From the NCBI GenBank assembly GCA_017410265.1, contig JAFQRC010000003.1:1-64000 (forward strand): a stretch of DNA of 64,000 bases, given 5' to 3'. The notes beneath the pieces are model-generated. The model did not search any database, was not told the origin of the DNA, and saw only the letters and a program-made list of their open reading frames with translations. Each line of letters begins with the position of its first letter. Positions within the stretch are counted from its first letter, which is position 1. Source of the DNA: Ruminococcus sp. GTDB lineage: Bacteria; Bacillota; Clostridia; Oscillospirales; Acutalibacteraceae. The translations under genes and the position numbers were made by a program. This document shows positions 34,728-44,057 of this stretch, one piece after another.

Positions 34728-36561
34728 AGCAGACTCCTCCTTTATGCTTCATCGCACCGCAGTTAGAGCACTTCTCTCTGCAATGTGGTGTTGTTTCGTT
34801 TTCATAAGCTTTTTTGCATTCGCTGACTAAAAACTCCTTAGTAACCGAGTAGTCGATGTGGTCCCATGGAAGAATCTCAGAGAAATCACGACGTCGGTTA
34901 GCGTAGAAATGCGGGTCAATTCCACATTCATCAAACACCTCGAGCCACTTAGAAAGCGAGAAACAATCGCTCCAACCATCAAAACGCATACCTTTTTCGC
35001 AAGCCTTTAGTAACACTTCATTCAGCTTTCTGTCACCGCGGGCAAACACTGCCTCCATAAACGAGGTGTCGGCATCGTGGTAGTTATAGGAAATCTTTTT
35101 GGTTGTTAAATTCTCTCTGATGTGAGTCTGCTTTGAATGGATTGTTTCTATGTCATCCTGTGGCTCCCACTGGAACGGAGTGAATGGCTTTGGTACAAAA
35201 GACGAAGATGAAAGGGTAACTTTCACACCCTTTCCCTTAGGTCTGTTTTCAGCCTGATAGAAGGTATTCACAACCTTCTGACCAAGCTCGGCGATACCTC
35301 TGACATCGTCCATAGTCTCTGTTGGTAAACCAATCATAAAGTAAAGCTTAACGGTAGAATAACCGCCGTTAAAGGCAACAGAGCAGGTATCAAGCAGTTC
35401 ATCCTCTTTGACATTCTTGTTTATAACATCACGCAGACGCTGAGTGCCCGCCTCAGGAGCGAATGTAAGTCCGCTCTTACGAACTGATTTAATCTTAGAC
35501 AGAATGTCATCTGTAAAGCCGTCAACTCGAAGCGACGGCAAGGAGATACTGACATTTTCATTAGATGACCACTGTGAAAGTTTCTCCAAAAGCGGAACAA
35601 TCTGAGAATAGTCACTGGAACTCAGGCTTGAAAGCGAAACTTCATCATATCCTGTGTTACGGCAGAGAGCGTAGCACTGCTCGTTTATACAATCAACAGT
35701 TTTTTCTCTGACAGGTCGATACAAAAATCCTGCCTGACAGAAACGACAGCCTCTGATACAGCCTCTGAAAATTTCCTCAACCGCTCTATCGTGAACAATT
35801 TCGACATTAGGCACAACAAAGTTATCTGGATAGTAGGACTTGTCCATATCCATCATAACTCGCTTTTCGATTTTACTAGGCACGCCGTCACGCTTTGGTG
35901 TAAACGCTTTGATTGTACCGTCTTCGTTATATGTAACATCATAGAGAGATGGTACATACACTCCTTTAATCTGTGAAGCAAGGTACAAAAATTCCTCTTT
36001 TGATTTGCCCTGCTTTTTACATTCTCTGAAAAGCTCAATAACCTCGAGGTCAACCTCTTCACCATCTCCGATAAAGAAGATATCAATAAAATCAGCGATA
36101 GGCTCACCGTTACACGCACAAGGTCCTCCCGCTACAACAATGTTCTTCAGCTCAGTTCTCTCACACGATTTAAGCGGGATATTACCGAGTTTGAGCATAT
36201 TAAGCACATTAGTGTATGACAGCTCATACTGCAATGTAAAGCCGATGAAATCAAACTGGGATATCGGGTCCATACTCTCTAAAGCGTACAGCGGGATATC
36301 GTTTTTTATCATCTGCTCTTCCATATCAATCCAAGGAGCGAAAACTCGCTCACACCAGATGTACGGCTTAGAGTTAAACTGGCTGTATAAAATCTTCATA
36401 CCAAGGTGGGACATTCCGATTTCATAGGTATCAGGAAAACAGAATGCAAACCTGACATCAACCTCGTCTTTATTCTTCACTACTGCGTTAAGCTCGCCAC
36501 CAACATACTTTCCGGGTTTCTGAACTTTAAGGAGTATTTTTTCAAGTTTTGATTTAATCAT
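34714..36561 (-). CDS. TIGR03960 family B12-binding-domain radical SAM protein
   Basis: 615 aa. An N-terminal cobalamin-binding-like region (RFAFCFPDTYEIGMSHLG, YALESMDPISQFD) is followed by the radical SAM core with the cluster Cys in RGCIRGCRFCQAGF, then SLSSSDYS, LTFAPEAGTQRLR and FMIGLPTET. The C-terminal tail holds a Cys cluster (CREKCSNCGAMKHKGG). Length and order match the family. It is translationally coupled to the DUF2344 partner. GGAGGAATT precedes the ATG. Confidence 0.9.
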   Translation of the reverse strand: MIKSKLEKILLKVQKPGKYVGGELNAVVKNKDEVDVRFAFCFPDTYEIGMSHLGMKILYSQFNSKPYIWCERVFAPWIDMEEQMIKNDIPLYALESMDPISQFDFIGFTLQYELSYTNVLNMLKLGNIPLKSCERTELKNIVVAGGPCACNGEPIADFIDIFFIGDGEEVDLEVIELFRECKKQGKSKEEFLYLASQIKGVYVPSLYDVTYNEDGTIKAFTPKRDGVPSKIEKRVMMDMDKSYYPDNFVVPNVEIVHDRAVEEIFRGCIRGCRFCQAGFLYRPVREKTVDCINEQCYALCRNTGYDEVSLSSLSSSDYSQIVPLLEKLSQWSSNENVSISLPSLRVDGFTDDILSKIKSVRKSGLTFAPEAGTQRLRDVINKNVKEDELLDTCSVAFNGGYSTVKLYFMIGLPTETMDDVRGIAELGQKVVNTFYQAENRPKGKGVKVTLSSSSFVPKPFTPFQWEPQDDIETIHSKQTHIRENLTTKKISYNYHDADTSFMEAVFARGDRKLNEVLLKACEKGMRFDGWSDCFSLSKWLEVFDECGIDPHFYANRRRDFSEILPWDHIDYSVTKEFLVSECKKAYENETTPHCREKCSNCGAMKHKGGVCFEKC

Positions 36562-36571
36562 AATTCCTCCG

Positions 36572-37138
36572 CTATTTTAAAAAGAGAATTGCTAAAAGAT
36601 ACAGAGCTATAAGTAATAAACTGTAATTGTATTTTGAAGAAAAGAGCACTAATACCCCTAGTATAAACATAGGGACTAAAAGAACAAATGTAAGTACCCT
36701 GATAATGAGTAAAGAAGTAAAAACTGAAAATTTCCTGCAAAGCAAAAGATACAGTGCATGTCCGCCGTCAAAGGATTCAAGCGGTAGTAAGTTAAATACT
36801 CCGAGCAACAAGTTCATAACAAACATAGTGTAGTCTATGTAATAAAAAACAAAAGCAAAAAGCAAATTAAGCAATGGTCCGCTCAAGGTAATAACAAGGT
36901 CGGCAAAAAAGCTTTTGCCAGAATCAGCATCAATAACTATATCGAATAGCCGAAGCTTAATGCCACGAGGTTTTACAGAAAATATAAACATCGAAAGCAG
37001 ATGACCGCCCTCGTGAATAAGTGCACACAAAAAGCACAAAAGCACCTTATTTGAAGTATCAATAATAATCACTATACTCATAAGAGCAACCGTCAGGAAG
37101 GATACTTCAAACTTTACTCCTGAAAGTTCAGATTTCAT
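36572..37138 (-). CDS. Site-2 protease family protein (SpoIVFB-like M50)
   Basis: 188 aa, five or six membrane helices. The zinc motif is HEGGH in helix 2 (CALIHEGGHLL) and the second motif is LLPLESFDGGH, so both halves of the M50 active site are present. Short S2P proteins of this size include SpoIVFB, which cleaves pro-sigma-K during sporulation. A substrate cannot be named from sequence. It overlaps by 11 bases with the single-helix protein upstream, and a BofA-like protein is encoded at 2288-2542. Together these could form a SpoIVFB-type complex, which is inference. Confidence 0.8.
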   Translation of the reverse strand: MKSELSGVKFEVSFLTVALMSIVIIIDTSNKVLLCFLCALIHEGGHLLSMFIFSVKPRGIKLRLFDIVIDADSGKSFFADLVITLSGPLLNLLFAFVFYYIDYTMFVMNLLLGVFNLLPLESFDGGHALYLLLCRKFSVFTSLLIIRVLTFVLLVPMFILGVLVLFSSKYNYSLLLIALYLLAILFLK

Positions 37139-37484
37139 CGGTTGTCGCTACTTCATCTGCTGTCGCAGGAAAATACTCAGACAAATCTATATCCTCAAAG
37201 GTTTCGTTTGACAAAAGGGTTTTCTCCATTTGCTCACTGTACCAAAGAGAAAGTTCTTTGTAAAAATCGCTATTCATCGCCTTCAGTATAAAAAGAACAA
37301 ATGCAATTAACAGACAAACGATGAGCTGTATTGTAATTAGAGGTAACCTGCGCTTTTCTTTCGGTTTTTCTTCTTTTTCAGGCTTAGCCTCCTCACCTTT
37401 ATTGTTATCATACTGAACAACAGGCTCATCAAAGCGTTGCCAGTTTTCGTCGTAGATAATCTCGTCTTTTCTGAAATCTTCCAC
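37128..37484 (-). CDS. Single-pass membrane protein upstream of the site-2 protease
   Basis: 118 aa with GTG start (GAGGTGA upstream). A charged 47-residue cytoplasmic part (KPEKEEKPKEKRR), one membrane helix (about 48-66) and a 50-residue acidic external part. No family recognised. Position and overlap with the M50 gene recall SpoIVFA, which anchors SpoIVFB, but the LytM domain of SpoIVFA is missing. It is the first gene of the operon. Confidence 0.6.
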   Translation of the reverse strand: MEDFRKDEIIYDENWQRFDEPVVQYDNNKGEEAKPEKEEKPKEKRRLPLITIQLIVCLLIAFVLFILKAMNSDFYKELSLWYSEQMEKTLLSNETFEDIDLSEYFPATADEVATTDEI

Positions 37485-37533
37485 ATAATCACCTCAACTA
37501 AATATATGCTGAGGCGACCATATTTAAAACTTA

Positions 37534-38922
37534 TTAGGCTTCAGTTTCAATATCAAGTTTTTTGAAATCGTGTTTTACAAGGTTGACAAAGAAAAGTATA
37601 GCTACCACTAGTGCAACAGCTTCTGCAATCGGGAACGCGTACCACATAATTTCAAGAGAAACCTGAGCAAGCACGAAAGCCGCCGGAAGCAGTACAACGA
37701 GCTGTCGCAAAATCGACATAAGCATACTGCGGATACCCTTTCCAACAGCCTGAAACAGCGTCGAGAAAGTAATGCCGACAGCAGCCGGAACAAAACACAG
37801 GCTGATAATTTTGAAAGCTGAAACACCAAGCTCTACAGTGAGCTCGTCTGCTTCGAAAAGTGAAAGTAAAAGTTGTGACGCAAACTGGAACAACAAGAAA
37901 CCCAACACCATAATAACAGCAGCAACCATTAAACATATTTTAAGCGCAGAATACATACGCTTTTTGTTTCTTGCACCGTAGTTGTAGCCGATAATTGGAG
38001 ATGTGCCCTGTGACAAGCCGAAAACAGGCATAAACACAAAGCTCTGTAATTTGAAGTAAATACCGAAAACATTGATGTATGCTTCTTTAATCGCAACAGT
38101 TTTAGCAAATATCGAAATAATAGCGTTAATACCACTGACCATAAGAGAGCCGATACACTGCATAATAATTGCAGGAAAACCGACGATGTAGATATTCTTG
38201 AGAACACTAAGCTTCACTCTGAATTTTCTGAAACTGATTTTCACATCGTGCTTTTTGACAACGAGAATAATGATGATGAAGAACATCGAACAAAACTGCG
38301 CTGTTACTGTAGCAATAGCAGCACCGAGCACTTCTAGTCTTGGGAAAATCCAGTAGCCATGAATCAAGAACGGATCAAGGATAATATTAATAACCGCTCC
38401 CAGAAGCTGAGTGAGCATAGGAATAATCATATTACCTGTTGCCTGCAGGGTCTTCTCTCCCATTACGGAAACCATACATCCAAGGGACGCGGTGAGCACG
38501 ACATTCAGGTACTGGGTGCCATAGGTAACAATATTCTTGGTATCAGAAAAAAGTCTGATAAACGGGCCAGAAACAAACAAACCGATAATCACAAATATCA
38601 GCCAGGTAGCAACCGCTATAAACATACCGTGTGTAGCAGCATCGCTCGCTTCATCAAAGCGTTTAGCTCCCAGTCTTCTCGCGATAAGTGAGTTAACGCC
38701 GACACCACTACCAACAGCAAACGATATCATAATCATCTGCAGAGGATAAGCAAGCGACACAGCGTTCAAAGCGGCAGCGCCTATCTGTGATACAAAGATA
38801 CTGTCAACGATATTGTACAGTGCCTGTATCAGCATCGAAAACATCGCAGGCAACGACATTGACATCAAAAGCGGGAACATCGCTTTTGTTCCCATTTTGT
38901 TAAGAGATTTAGTTTCGCTCAA
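37534..38922 (-). CDS. MATE family efflux transporter
   Basis: 462 aa, twelve predicted membrane helices in two homologous halves. Features of the MatE family are visible (MFSMLIQALYNIVDSIFVSQIG, GVGVNSLIARRLGA, FQAVGKGIRSM). Such proteins export drugs or metabolites in exchange for Na+ or H+; the substrate is unknown. The start is TTG with AAGGAAG 7 bases upstream, and it overlaps the stop of the VanZ gene by 4 bases, so the two are coupled. Confidence 0.9.
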   Translation of the reverse strand: MSETKSLNKMGTKAMFPLLMSMSLPAMFSMLIQALYNIVDSIFVSQIGAAALNAVSLAYPLQMIMISFAVGSGVGVNSLIARRLGAKRFDEASDAATHGMFIAVATWLIFVIIGLFVSGPFIRLFSDTKNIVTYGTQYLNVVLTASLGCMVSVMGEKTLQATGNMIIPMLTQLLGAVINIILDPFLIHGYWIFPRLEVLGAAIATVTAQFCSMFFIIIILVVKKHDVKISFRKFRVKLSVLKNIYIVGFPAIIMQCIGSLMVSGINAIISIFAKTVAIKEAYINVFGIYFKLQSFVFMPVFGLSQGTSPIIGYNYGARNKKRMYSALKICLMVAAVIMVLGFLLFQFASQLLLSLFEADELTVELGVSAFKIISLCFVPAAVGITFSTLFQAVGKGIRSMLMSILRQLVVLLPAAFVLAQVSLEIMWYAFPIAEAVALVVAILFFVNLVKHDFKKLDIETEA

Positions 38923-39386
38923 TTTAATACTTCCTTATCTTTTCTTTTTGAATACTTTGTAAAAATGTAAAATATAAAAACGGCTGTGCATACGCCGAAA
39001 AAGTCAAGCAATACATCCGTAAACTGTCCTGACCTGCCAAATGAAAAAAGCTGAATAGTTTCATCAACACAGGCTGTTAAGAATCCGACACAAAGCGGTG
39101 CAAGCAGTCTCTTAATCTGCAAATCAGCAAATGCCCTTGCGGTAAAAAACAGCAATGTGCCAAGCACAAAATACTCAGCAAAATGCGCACATTTTCTCAC
39201 AAAGTTTTCACTCAGAGTCAGGTTGATGTTGAGAGTGCTGAAGATGTTATTTATAAACTGTAATACTCCCATACTTTCTTTTGATGAAGTGTCAGCATCT
39301 AAAGCAGAGTTGATAAAAATAAAAGCTATCATCAAAGCTGTTAAAGTGCAGAGAATACTTCTTTTCAAAACAACAGCTGACTTCAA
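38919..39386 (-). CDS. VanZ family membrane protein
   Basis: 155 aa with four membrane helices. VRKCAHFAEYFVLGTLL and TACVDETIQLFSFGRSGQFTDVLLDFFG are the VanZ-like signature. VanZ confers low-level teicoplanin resistance in enterococci. Most homologues in Clostridia are chromosomal with unknown role, and no other van gene is present here. Translationally coupled to the MATE gene. Confidence 0.85.
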   Translation of the reverse strand: MKSAVVLKRSILCTLTALMIAFIFINSALDADTSSKESMGVLQFINNIFSTLNINLTLSENFVRKCAHFAEYFVLGTLLFFTARAFADLQIKRLLAPLCVGFLTACVDETIQLFSFGRSGQFTDVLLDFFGVCTAVFIFYIFTKYSKRKDKEVLN

Positions 39387-39467
39387 ATAATCACTTCCTA
39401 TCCAGTGTATATTTTATCTCTGAATACACTACATGTCAATTGACGAAATACCTAAAACAAATGGGTA

Positions 39468-39496
39468 TTGAATTAGTTTTTTATTTAGTGTATAAT
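39468..39496 (+). promoter_or_regulatory. Promoter of the COG2426 membrane protein gene
   Basis: TTGAAT (39468-39473), 17-base spacer, TATAAT (39491-39496), about 87 bases before the ATG. The 196-base divergent gap 39387-39582 holds nothing else I can name. Confidence 0.7.
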
Positions 39497-39582
39497 GTTG
39501 TGAAGAAAATTTACTGAATATGTATATATACTCTCTTGTTTGAGTATATAAATTACAGTAATTCACTTAAAGGAGTTACGAA

Positions 39583-40074
39583 ATGAATCTGTATAAATAT
39601 CTCATAATATTTTTAATTTCTATGGTACCTATCATCGAACTCAGAGGCGCCGTTCCTGTAGGTTTAAATCCGGCGTGGGATTTGAATCCTGTTTTAGTTT
39701 ACATCATCTGTATTATCGGTAATATGATTCCTGTACCATTCATCTATCTTTTTGCGAGAAAAATGCTCATCTGGGGCAGTGACAAAAAATATATTGGAAA
39801 GTTCTTCACCTTCTGTCTCGAAAAGGGCGAAAAAGGTGGTAGAAAGCTCGAAGAAAAAGCAAGCAAAAACGGTCTGTTTATAGCGCTTATGCTTTTTGTT
39901 GCCATTCCACTGCCTGGCACAGGCGCGTGGACAGGAACACTTGCTGCGAGTATGCTCGACATTGGCTTCAAACGAAGCACCTTAGCGGTACTTCTAGGTG
40001 TACTCATCGCAGGCGTTATCATGGGACTCGCAAGTATGGGCGTTTTCGGTGGATTAAGCGCTCTGTTAAGTTAA
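39583..40074 (+). CDS. Small multidrug export family protein (COG2426)
   Basis: 163 aa, four or five membrane helices. PIIELRGAVPVG at the N-terminus and AIPLPGTGAWTGTLAAS in the middle are the conserved loops of the Sm_multidrug_ex (PF06695) family. Despite the name, transport has not been demonstrated for most members. AAAGGAG precedes the ATG by 8 bases. Confidence 0.85.
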   Translation: MNLYKYLIIFLISMVPIIELRGAVPVGLNPAWDLNPVLVYIICIIGNMIPVPFIYLFARKMLIWGSDKKYIGKFFTFCLEKGEKGGRKLEEKASKNGLFIALMLFVAIPLPGTGAWTGTLAASMLDIGFKRSTLAVLLGVLIAGVIMGLASMGVFGGLSALLS

Positions 40075-40089
40075 GAGAAATAGTTTGTC

Positions 40090-40118
40090 AAAGGGTAGCT
40101 TTTTTGAGTTACCCTTTT
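40090..40118 (+). terminator. Terminator between COG2426 gene and flavoprotein genes
   Basis: AAAGGGTA and TACCCTTT pair around a GCTTTTTTGAGT loop, followed by TTAT. The T-run is short, so partial readthrough into the flavoprotein genes is possible. Confidence 0.55.
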
Positions 40119-40131
40119 ATAGGTGGAAAAT

Positions 40132-41352
40132 ATGGAAACTATGAAAGTATACGCCGCGATAATCGGCGGTGGTGCAAGCGGGCTAATGTGCGCTTGTGTC
40201 GCTTCAAAAAAGAATAGTGACAAAAGAATAGTCGTTATCGAGCGTGATAACCGCGTCGGCAAGAAAATTATGGTCAGCGGTAACTCAAGATGCAATCTTA
40301 CTAATCTCGATGCAAACATTATACATTACCACACAAGCTTTGACAGCGGAATCAAATATCTGTTAGAGCATTTTACTCCAAGTGATGTGCTCTCGAAATT
40401 CGAGTCAATCGGTCTTTCTACCTATGCAGACAGTGAAAACAGAGTATATCCGCTTTCGCGTCAATCAAGCGCAGTGCTTTCCGTACTTAGAAATGAACTA
40501 AGACGCAGGGGTGTTGAGGAAATTTGTGACACTGAAGTCCTTAGTATTTCCAAGTGTGATTACGGCTATAAGCTCAGCTGTAACGACAAAACCGTCTTCG
40601 CAAAAAAGGTAGTCATCGCGACAGGCGGTAAGAATAACTACGCACAAAAAGTGGTATCAGATACCTATACTGTTTCTAAGAGTATCGGACATAATCTGAC
40701 AGAGCTCTCCCCTTCTCTTTCGCCTGTTAAAGTTGACAGTAAAGTTATCAAATCGCTCAAAGGTATCAGAGCTCAGGGAAGTGTTACTGCAGTTGTAAAC
40801 GGAAAGAAAATCAAAACCGAAAGCGGTGAAATCCAATTTGGAGCAGACTGCTTGTCAGGCATTTGTGTGTTTAATTTATCGCGTATTTTGAACAAAGAGA
40901 AAAGCGGAGAAATTATAGTTAAGTTACTCTGCGATTATTCTTTAGAAGAAATTAACGCTATTCTCAGTAAAAGAGTGGAGCTCACTAAAAACGAAAATGT
41001 TCAAGAAATTTTCACTGGACTTTTTCACAAAAATATAGGCATCGCTCTACTAAAGGAAAGCAAAATTGATACAAACATAAATTCAGACAAGCTCACAAAA
41101 GCGGAGCTAACAAGACTTGCGAACACGATAAATGAGTGGCATTTCAAAACTGCGCCGTCGGGCGATTTTACATCAGCGCAGGTGACAGCGGGCGGTGTTA
41201 AGGGTAGTGAAATAGACCCGAAAACATTTGAGAGCAAAATTGCTGAGAATGTTTATCTTTGCGGCGAAGCGATTGATGTTGACGGCGATTGCGGTGGCTT
41301 TAATCTTCATTTTGCGTTTGCTTCCGGAATGCTGGTGGGTGAACAGCTATGA
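40132..41352 (+). CDS. BaiN/HI0933-like FAD-dependent oxidoreductase
   Basis: About 406 aa. The N-terminal Rossmann motif is IIGGGASGLMCA. The family boxes GNSRCNLTN, IATGGKNN and, at the C-terminus, GEAIDVDGDCGGFNLHFAFASG are present. Members of the HI0933/YhiN (RdsA/BaiN) group are flavoproteins; in some gut Clostridia they reduce bile-acid intermediates, but most have unknown substrates. AGGTGG is placed for the ATG at 40132; a GTG three codons earlier is less likely. Its stop overlaps the next start by 4 bases (ATGA). Confidence 0.85.
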   Translation: METMKVYAAIIGGGASGLMCACVASKKNSDKRIVVIERDNRVGKKIMVSGNSRCNLTNLDANIIHYHTSFDSGIKYLLEHFTPSDVLSKFESIGLSTYADSENRVYPLSRQSSAVLSVLRNELRRRGVEEICDTEVLSISKCDYGYKLSCNDKTVFAKKVVIATGGKNNYAQKVVSDTYTVSKSIGHNLTELSPSLSPVKVDSKVIKSLKGIRAQGSVTAVVNGKKIKTESGEIQFGADCLSGICVFNLSRILNKEKSGEIIVKLLCDYSLEEINAILSKRVELTKNENVQEIFTGLFHKNIGIALLKESKIDTNINSDKLTKAELTRLANTINEWHFKTAPSGDFTSAQVTAGGVKGSEIDPKTFESKIAENVYLCGEAIDVDGDCGGFNLHFAFASGMLVGEQL

Positions 41353-42941
41353 TTCGCATAAATAATGTTAAACTCAGTCTTTCATACACCGACGCTGATA
41401 TCAGAAAAGCTGTTATCAAAGAGCTCAGAACAGACGAAAAATCTATTGATAGCATTTCGCTTTTTCGTCGTTCAATAGATGCACGACACAAAAACGATGT
41501 GCATTTTATCGCAACAATCGACGTCAAACTTAACTGTGATGAAAACAAAGCTGTATCTAAATCAAAAAGTAAGAATGTAACAATACAGGAAGAATATCGC
41601 TACGAGATTCCGTACAACAAGGATCTTAATACCCGTCCTGTTGTAATTGGTTTCGGACCGGCGGGTATGTTTGCATCCCTTATTCTTGCAAAAGCGGGTC
41701 AGCGACCGATAGTTATCGAGCGCGGTGACAAGGTTGATGTCCGAATTAAAAAGGTTAACAACTTCTGGAACAATTCAAAGCTCAATAAAAGCTCTAATGT
41801 ACAATTCGGCGAGGGCGGTGCAGGTACTTTTTCTGACGGAAAATTAAACACAGGTACTAAGGATTTCCGCTCACGAAAGGTTCTTTTAGAATTTGTTTCT
41901 CACGGTGCGCCGAAAGAAATTTTATACAACGCAAAACCTCATATCGGCACTGATAAGCTCAGAGAAACCGTAAAAAACATCAGAGAAGAAATCATCTCTC
42001 TAGGTGGCGAGGTGTACTTTAACACTAAACTTACAGCTATAAATCACAAAAACTCAAAAGTGTGTTCTGTAGAAGTTGAAAACGGCACTTCGAGTAAGCT
42101 TATCGAAACTGACAACGTAGTGCTTGCTATCGGTCACAGTGCGAGAGATACCTTTGAAATGCTCAAAAGTATGAACCTCTTTTTGGAGCAAAAGCCGTTT
42201 GCTGTGGGTGTGAGAATTGAGCATCTGAGAGAAAACATTGACAAAGCACAGTACGGCGCTTTTGCAGATTCTAAGCATTTAGGTGCTGCTGACTACAAAA
42301 TGAACATCCGCTCAAAAAACGGTCGCGGAGTGTTTACTTTCTGTATGTGTCCTGGTGGCTTTGTTGTCGCTGCTCAAAGCGAAGAAAACACAGTAGTAAC
42401 AAACGGTATGAGTAATTTTGCGCGTGATAATGTTAACTCAAATGCAGCACTTTTAGTGAATGTGAATCCAAATGATTTCGGATCAGATGATGTACTCGCA
42501 GGAGTAGAGTTTCAAAGAAGAATCGAAAAGCAAGCCTACATCTGCGGTGGTGGTGACTACAGCGCACCTGTGCAACGCGTCGGCGACTTTTTGAAAAAAA
42601 ACAAAACTACTGCTCTCGGCGAAGTAACTCCATCTTACAAGCCAGGCACTAATTTTTCGAAAGTTGATGATTACCTGCCAAGCTATATCACAGACTCAAT
42701 GCGCGAAGGGGTTTTAGCTATGGACAGAAAGCTTCACGGCTTTGCTCATCCTGACGCGATAATCACAGGAGCCGAAACACGCTCCTCCTCCCCTGTCAGG
42801 ATTACACGCGACGACACTATGCAGAGTGTTACTCTCAAAGGACTATATCCTTGTGGCGAGGGTGCAGGCTACGCAGGAGGAATCATCTCTGCCGCAGTAG
42901 ACGGAATCAGATGTGCTGAACAAATCTTAATAAATGCATAG
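41349..42941 (+). CDS. FAD-dependent dehydrogenase (COG2509)
   Basis: 530 aa. An N-terminal small alpha/beta domain (about 1-90) is followed by the FAD-binding motif VVIGFGPAGMFASLILA, IERGDKVDVR, FGEGGAGTFSDGKLNTG and, near the end, GLYPCGEGAGYAGGIISAAVDG. This matches the COG2509 'uncharacterized FAD-dependent dehydrogenase' family. Its ATG overlaps the stop of the first flavoprotein gene, so the two are probably made in equal amounts. The reaction is unknown. Confidence 0.88.
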   Translation: MIRINNVKLSLSYTDADIRKAVIKELRTDEKSIDSISLFRRSIDARHKNDVHFIATIDVKLNCDENKAVSKSKSKNVTIQEEYRYEIPYNKDLNTRPVVIGFGPAGMFASLILAKAGQRPIVIERGDKVDVRIKKVNNFWNNSKLNKSSNVQFGEGGAGTFSDGKLNTGTKDFRSRKVLLEFVSHGAPKEILYNAKPHIGTDKLRETVKNIREEIISLGGEVYFNTKLTAINHKNSKVCSVEVENGTSSKLIETDNVVLAIGHSARDTFEMLKSMNLFLEQKPFAVGVRIEHLRENIDKAQYGAFADSKHLGAADYKMNIRSKNGRGVFTFCMCPGGFVVAAQSEENTVVTNGMSNFARDNVNSNAALLVNVNPNDFGSDDVLAGVEFQRRIEKQAYICGGGDYSAPVQRVGDFLKKNKTTALGEVTPSYKPGTNFSKVDDYLPSYITDSMREGVLAMDRKLHGFAHPDAIITGAETRSSSPVRITRDDTMQSVTLKGLYPCGEGAGYAGGIISAAVDGIRCAEQILINA

Positions 42942-42958
42942 AACACTGATAACACACA

Positions 42959-42989
42959 AAAAGCTCCCTGATTATTTCAGGGAGCTTTT
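42959..42989. terminator. Bidirectional terminator between converging genes
   Basis: AAAAGCTCCCTGA and TCAGGGAGCTTTT form a 13-bp stem. It ends the two flavoprotein genes (plus) and the DUF4349 gene (minus). Confidence 0.85.
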
Positions 42990-42997
42990 GCTATTTA

Positions 42998-43999
42998 TTA
43001 TTCTTTGTCATCAACCGGTTGAGTTGTTTTCTGTGATTCTCCTGCAGTATTGTACGGTGTGTAATACGCAACAGGTAAAGAGGTATTATTCTTTTTCTTA
43101 TTCTTACTCTTGCGGGCTAAGCGCTTGATAATAACTATAATCGCCACCACAATTATTGCGATGAAGAGTAAATAAGGAAGTGAGCTCACAATAATTACAA
43201 ACAACTCCACTAGGAAATCCCACAAACTTCTGAAGTTATCGGCAAGGTTTGTTCCGATACGCTGCCAGGTTGTCTGTTCATGTACTACAACGGGATGTTC
43301 CACTTCGTCTATTTCTACTGTTATGGATGTATAATCAACAAGATTATCAAATGTACGAAGCTGGGATTCATATCTCTCAATCTCGTAGATTACATCTGTG
43401 AGCATATCTCTGATTTCGATAATTTCAGTTGTTGAAGTCGCAGAGCTAAGAAGTTCTTCAAGCGACTCTTTCTCTACTTTCAAAGCTTTGATGCGGCTTT
43501 GAACATCGACATACTCCAAAGTTACATCTTCAGTATTTATGGTTTTACTTGTTACTGTGGATTTCTCTGAAACAGTATTTGTAAAATCATCAACCTTATC
43601 AGAAGGAATACGGAATGTATAGGTAGCGTAACGAGAGCTTATATCATCATAAGCATTTCCTGAAACATCAGATTGTTCTATGTATCCACCCACTGACAAC
43701 GCCTGTGTTTCAAGAGTAGACACAAACTCGTCAAAGTTCTTTGTCTGAACACGATAGTATATTGTTTCAATAATTTTGCGAGTATCCTTAATGGAAGTGC
43801 TTTCAGAACTCGAACCAGAAGAGTCAGAAGCACTGTCACTGATGTAATCTTCAGTTAAGTAGCCACTTCCTTTTTCAGCAGAGGTATAACCATTATCAAC
43901 AACACTGTCGATATCACTGCCACAGGCACAAAGGAGTGAAGACAAAATGAGAGTCAATAAAACAAATACCAGTATTTTCTGCGTGCATTTATTTTTCAT
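42998..43999 (-). CDS. DUF4349 domain lipoprotein with membrane helix
   Basis: 333 aa. The signal peptide ends in a lipobox (LLCAC). A Ser/Asp-rich linker is followed by the DUF4349 domain (KIIETIYYRVQTKNFDEF, VGGYIEQSDVSG, YATYTFRIPSDK) with a central coiled coil (about 165-215), then a transmembrane helix (about 275-300) and a short charged tail. It is therefore anchored at both ends, with the domain outside. DUF4349 proteins are widespread in Gram-positives and unassigned. A putative promoter overlaps the end of addA upstream. Confidence 0.82.
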   Translation of the reverse strand: MKNKCTQKILVFVLLTLILSSLLCACGSDIDSVVDNGYTSAEKGSGYLTEDYISDSASDSSGSSSESTSIKDTRKIIETIYYRVQTKNFDEFVSTLETQALSVGGYIEQSDVSGNAYDDISSRYATYTFRIPSDKVDDFTNTVSEKSTVTSKTINTEDVTLEYVDVQSRIKALKVEKESLEELLSSATSTTEIIEIRDMLTDVIYEIERYESQLRTFDNLVDYTSITVEIDEVEHPVVVHEQTTWQRIGTNLADNFRSLWDFLVELFVIIVSSLPYLLFIAIIVVAIIVIIKRLARKSKNKKKNNTSLPVAYYTPYNTAGESQKTTQPVDDKE

Positions 44000-44028
44000 A
44001 TAAAAGCCTCCTTACAATTGGTAATTTT

Positions 44029-44057
44029 ATCTTATCATAAAAAAGAAAAATAATCAA
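44029..44057 (-). promoter_or_regulatory. Putative promoter of the DUF4349 gene
   Basis: On the minus strand TTGATT (44052-44057), 17-base spacer, TAAGAT (44029-44034), in the 58-base gap after addA. Confidence 0.45.

Noticed and set aside
38919-39386. A vancomycin/teicoplanin resistance locus
   Set aside because: Only a VanZ-family protein is present; there are no vanHAX or regulatory genes. VanZ homologues are common in Clostridia.
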